Shown here: in pieces, positions 10,905-13,867 of the stretch
Numbering within the stretch: position 1 is the first letter of the stretch
Layout of the letters: each line of letters begins with the position of its first letter
Assembly (NCBI GenBank): GCA_946186535.1
Contig: CAMHNT010000027.1
Location: 1 to 13,867, forward strand
Origin: an uncultured Clostridia bacterium
Lineage (GTDB): Bacteria; Bacillota; Clostridia; Oscillospirales; Acutalibacteraceae
Direction of reading: 5' to 3'
DNA: 13,867 bases
The notes under the pieces: model-generated
Told to the model about the DNA's origin: nothing
The model's input: only the letters and a program-made list of their open reading frames with translations
The model's database searches: none
Position numbers and translations under genes: made by a program

Positions 10905-13867
10905 ATGATAAAAAAGGTTTTAAGCGTTATTCTGACCTTATTGCTTTTAATTTCGTGTATTCCGGTTTCGGTCTCTGCGGAAGAAATCGGTTATCAGCTG
11001 AGCGGAGACGGAGAAGTTACGATAGCCGGCGAAAAGGGAGAGTCTTATTATGTAATATTTTCTGTCGAACCGGTGAATAATGTTCAGGGACTTCAGATAA
11101 GATTGAACCAGAATACTACTAATCTCAGGTATATTGACAAAGAATTTAACAGTGATATTGTTTTTTCGAATGCATATTTAAATAATGCGCCTTATGGAAG
11201 TCAATCGGCTGTACAGATCGGAATGCTTTTTGACCTTAACGGTCAGGATTTTTCGGAAAAAACCGATCTTGTAAAATTAGAGTTTTCAATAAAAAATAAA
11301 AATGTCGTAAACGGTGTTTCGCTTGGTTTCAGTATCGAAGAATTCTATGATTCGTCGAGCGAAATGAACGAACTCGACCACAATCTCATAACGGCACGCG
11401 TAGAAAAGAAAGGCGATGAGCCGACGCTTTATTCCATTACCGTCAAAGCACCCAACAAAACAAATTATTTCATAGGGGACAGCCTTGATACAACCGGAAT
11501 GACCGTTACCGCAAATTACAGTGACAATACCACAAAGGACGTAACGAGTGACGCTTCACTTTCAGGCTTCGACAGCACGACTTCGGGAACAAAAACGGTT
11601 ACCGTAAAATATCAGGACAAGTCGGCGACCTTTAAGGTAACCGTTTCCGAGCCTGAACCCACTCTCACAAAAATCGAAATAACATCGCTGCCGGACAAAA
11701 CAACCTATTATATAGGTGAGTATCTCGATCTTACAGGGCTTGTAATCACGGCTTCCTACAGCGACGGAACTCAGAGCGCCGTTACGGAGTTTTTCTACAG
11801 CGGCTTCGAAAGCACTACGGCGGGCACAAAAACCGTAACGGTTAAGTACCTGGAAAAAACCGCGTCCTTTGACGTAACCGTTCTTGAACAGGAAGTTACT
11901 CTGATGAAAATCGAAATAACTTCATTACCGGACAAGACGACATATTATGTGGACGAGCCCATTGATCTCAGCGGACTTGTAATCACCGCGATATATAGCG
12001 ACGGTACCAAAAAAGATGTCACAAACGAGGTAACGGTCGATGATTTTGACAGCAGCACACCGGGAAAAAGAACGCTGACTTTTAACTACGAGGGATTTTC
12101 CGTAAGCTGTGTTCTGACGATCGTTTCCCCCGAAGTGAATGTTATAACGCTTTCTTCACTTCCGAAAAAGCGTGAATATTTTATAGGTGAACCGTTTGAC
12201 CCGGAAGGCATAAAGGTAATTGCCTACTATGATAACGACACAACGGCGGATGTAACAAGCTATGTTTCCTACAGCGGTTTCGACAGCGCGACAGCAGGAA
12301 CAAAAACAGTAACAGTTGAATATAAGGGACAGACTGTTGAATTTGACGTAACCGTTTCCGAGAAGAAAGCCGAACTGACGAAGATAGAAATAACGTCAAT
12401 GCCGGATAAGACAACATATATTGTGGGCGAATCTCTTGACCTCGGCGGACTTGCTGTCACGGCGACATACAGCGACGGCACGACAAAAGATGTGACAGAC
12501 GAAGTTACGGTGAGTGATTTCGATAGCAGCGCCCCCGGAACAAGAATGATAATAGTTACTTTCGGCGGATTTTCCGCAAGCTTTGACGTAACTGTTGTTA
12601 CGGTCGAGATAACCGGTATCACGGTTTCTTCGCTGCCGGAGAAGCTTGAATATTATGTCGGTGAATCGTTTGACCCGACCGGCATAAAAGTAACGGCTTC
12701 TTACAACAACGGCACAACTGCCGATGTAACTTCAGATGTAACCTACAGCGGCTTCGACAGTACGACTGCCGGATTAAAAACGGTAATAGTTAAATATCAG
12801 GAAAAAACAGCTTTGTTCAACGTAACCGTTTCAGAAAAAGTTGAACTGACAAAGATAGAAATAACGTCATCTCCGGATAAGACAACATATTATGTGGGCG
12901 AATCTCTTGACCTCGGCGGACTTGCCGTCACGGCTACATACAGCGACGCAACGACAAAAGATGTAACAGACGAAGTAACGGTAAGCGACTTCGACAGCAG
13001 CACAACCGGAACAAAGACGATAATCATAACTTACGGCGGATTTTCCGCAAGCTTCGATGTAACTGTTGTCCCGATCGAGGTAACGGGAATCACGATTTCT
13101 TCACTGCCGGAAAAGGTTGAATATTTTGTAGGCGAATCGTTTGACCCGAAAGGAATCAAAGTAACGGCTTCCTACAACAACGGAGCAACTGCCGATGTAA
13201 CAAACGATGTTTCATACAGCGGCTTCGACAGCACGACGTCAGGCACGAAAAACGTGACCGTTTCATATCAGGGGAAAACAGCAGCGTTTAAGGTCACGGT
13301 ATCGGCAATTACCGTGACGAAAATCGAAGTTACGTCATTGCCTGCTAAGACAATATATTACGTCGGAGAAAAACTGGACACTTCGGGTATCGTTATCATA
13401 GCAGAGTACAACAACGGCAGCACTGAAAATGTAACCGAAAATTCCGAAATAGGTTCTCTTGATAGCAGTACGCCGGGCCTTAAAACTATTACGGTCACTT
13501 ATGAAAACTGTACGGCAAGCTTCACTGTAACTGTTTTGCCCATTGAGGTTACGGGAATTTCCATAGATTCAAAGCCGTCAAAGCTTGAGTACTTTGTCGG
13601 AGATGATTTTGACCCGTCAGGAATAAAGGTAACGGCAGCATACAGCAACGGTACAACCGCCGATGTAACTTCAGATGTAACCTATAGCGGATTCGACAGC
13701 TCATCGTCAGGAAACAAAACCGTGACTGTTACGTATGACGGTTGTACGGCAAGCTTCAGTGTAACGGTAAAAGCCGCTGAATTAATCGGCATTTCCATAG
13801 ATTCAAAGCCTTCAAAGCTTGAGTATTATGTCGGAGATGATTTCGACCCGTCAGGAATTAAAGTAAC
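10905..13867 (+). CDS. Secreted multi-domain protein with tandem bacterial Ig-like (Big_3-type) repeats, partial
   Basis: The gene starts at an ATG seven bases after AGGGGG and stays open to the window end, giving at least 987 residues. Residues 1-25 are a signal peptide (MIKKVLSVILTLLLLISC, then PVSVSA before the predicted cleavage). Residues about 26-170 form a beta-rich domain with cohesin-like features (VEPVNNVQGLQIRLNQ, LVKLEFSIKN), a tentative assignment. From residue 175 on there are ten complete and one partial repeats of about 78-83 residues, each following Y-x-V/I-G-E-x-L/F-D, then GIKVTASYNNGTTADVT, then a YSGFDSTTAGTKTVTVKY-like strand and VTV. These match the Big_3-type bacterial Ig fold, a rigid extracellular spacer. 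The C-terminus, which may hold an anchor, enzyme or dockerin, is not visible, so the function is undetermined. Confidence 0.9.
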   Translation, partial: MIKKVLSVILTLLLLISCIPVSVSAEEIGYQLSGDGEVTIAGEKGESYYVIFSVEPVNNVQGLQIRLNQNTTNLRYIDKEFNSDIVFSNAYLNNAPYGSQSAVQIGMLFDLNGQDFSEKTDLVKLEFSIKNKNVVNGVSLGFSIEEFYDSSSEMNELDHNLITARVEKKGDEPTLYSITVKAPNKTNYFIGDSLDTTGMTVTANYSDNTTKDVTSDASLSGFDSTTSGTKTVTVKYQDKSATFKVTVSEPEPTLTKIEITSLPDKTTYYIGEYLDLTGLVITASYSDGTQSAVTEFFYSGFESTTAGTKTVTVKYLEKTASFDVTVLEQEVTLMKIEITSLPDKTTYYVDEPIDLSGLVITAIYSDGTKKDVTNEVTVDDFDSSTPGKRTLTFNYEGFSVSCVLTIVSPEVNVITLSSLPKKREYFIGEPFDPEGIKVIAYYDNDTTADVTSYVSYSGFDSATAGTKTVTVEYKGQTVEFDVTVSEKKAELTKIEITSMPDKTTYIVGESLDLGGLAVTATYSDGTTKDVTDEVTVSDFDSSAPGTRMIIVTFGGFSASFDVTVVTVEITGITVSSLPEKLEYYVGESFDPTGIKVTASYNNGTTADVTSDVTYSGFDSTTAGLKTVIVKYQEKTALFNVTVSEKVELTKIEITSSPDKTTYYVGESLDLGGLAVTATYSDATTKDVTDEVTVSDFDSSTTGTKTIIITYGGFSASFDVTVVPIEVTGITISSLPEKVEYFVGESFDPKGIKVTASYNNGATADVTNDVSYSGFDSTTSGTKNVTVSYQGKTAAFKVTVSAITVTKIEVTSLPAKTIYYVGEKLDTSGIVIIAEYNNGSTENVTENSEIGSLDSSTPGLKTITVTYENCTASFTVTVLPIEVTGISIDSKPSKLEYFVGDDFDPSGIKVTAAYSNGTTADVTSDVTYSGFDSSSSGNKTVTVTYDGCTASFSVTVKAAELIGISIDSKPSKLEYYVGDDFDPSGIKV
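11427..13867 (+). repeat. Tandem Ig-like repeat array with alternating A/B domains
   Basis: Domain starts fall at 11427, 11664, 11901, 12141, 12375, 12609, 12846, 13080, 13314, 13548 and 13782, 234-240 bases apart. From the third on, two types alternate: A (LTKIEITSxPDKTTYYVGESLDL, with FGGFSASFDVTVV) and B (VTGITISSLPEKxEYFVGES, with NNGTTADVTSDVTYSGF). The true period is therefore two domains, 468-474 bases. A stretch of 33 bases is identical between 12422-12454 and 12893-12925. The last two visible domains are both B-type, breaking the alternation. Confidence 0.9.

Noticed and set aside
12181..12622. Minus-strand frames within the Ig-like array
   Set aside because: They arise from the repeated codons of the sense strand, are Ser/Val/Thr-rich and have no start signals.
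11427..13867. Regular repeats considered as a CRISPR array or DNA satellite
   Set aside because: The period is 234-240 bases, the reading frame is continuous, and variation follows codon positions; it is a protein domain array.

Overview
The window looks like chromosomal DNA from a low-GC, endospore-forming member of the Clostridia. A gut Oscillospiraceae/Ruminococcus-like bacterium is my best guess. The mother-cell sporulation pair spoIIGA-sigE is unmistakable, ribosome binding sites are strong AGGAGG-type, intergenic DNA is very AT-rich, and a large secreted protein built from Ig-like repeats is typical of such genomes. The species is inferred, not proven.

Layout. (1) 1-612: a small XRE-family regulator reads right. 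A perfect Shine-Dalgarno at the very left edge belongs to a divergent gene whose start lies outside the window. Between them a short palindrome overlaps the -35 elements of two divergent candidate promoters. (2) 649-2289: a bidirectional terminator, then sigE and spoIIGA on the minus strand, transcribed spoIIGA then sigE. SpoIIGA is the membrane aspartic protease that activates pro-SigE. (3) 2290-2814: a 525-base AT-rich divergent spacer with a near-consensus promoter, a hairpin plus ten-T run, and a second promoter for the next gene. (4) 2815-8664: a five-gene same-strand cluster for a phosphopolyol cell-surface polymer: an IspD/TarI-family cytidylyltransferase, a CDP-glycerol/ribitol polyol-phosphotransferase, an extended SDR epimerase/dehydratase, a membrane O-acyltransferase and a LicD-family transferase. 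(5) 9211-10512: enolase, with its own extended -10 promoter and a strong terminator. (6) 10549-10904: terminator, promoter, and a striking 198-base multi-hairpin element closed by 12-bp complementary ends. (7) 10905 to the right edge: a signal-peptide protein with a possible cohesin-like N-terminal domain and at least ten complete plus one partial bacterial Ig-like (Big_3-type) repeats. It is open at the window edge.

How the parts work together. The cytidylyltransferase would make a CDP-activated polyol (CDP-ribitol is the leading candidate). The TagB/TagF-like enzyme and the LicD protein would move polyol-phosphate or a similar phospho-group onto a glycan. The SDR would make or modify an activated sugar and the acyltransferase would add O-acyl groups. 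Together with the repeat-rich secreted protein, much of the window concerns the cell surface. The least explained parts are the structured leader at 10661-10858 and the two-domain higher-order repeat of the Ig-like array.
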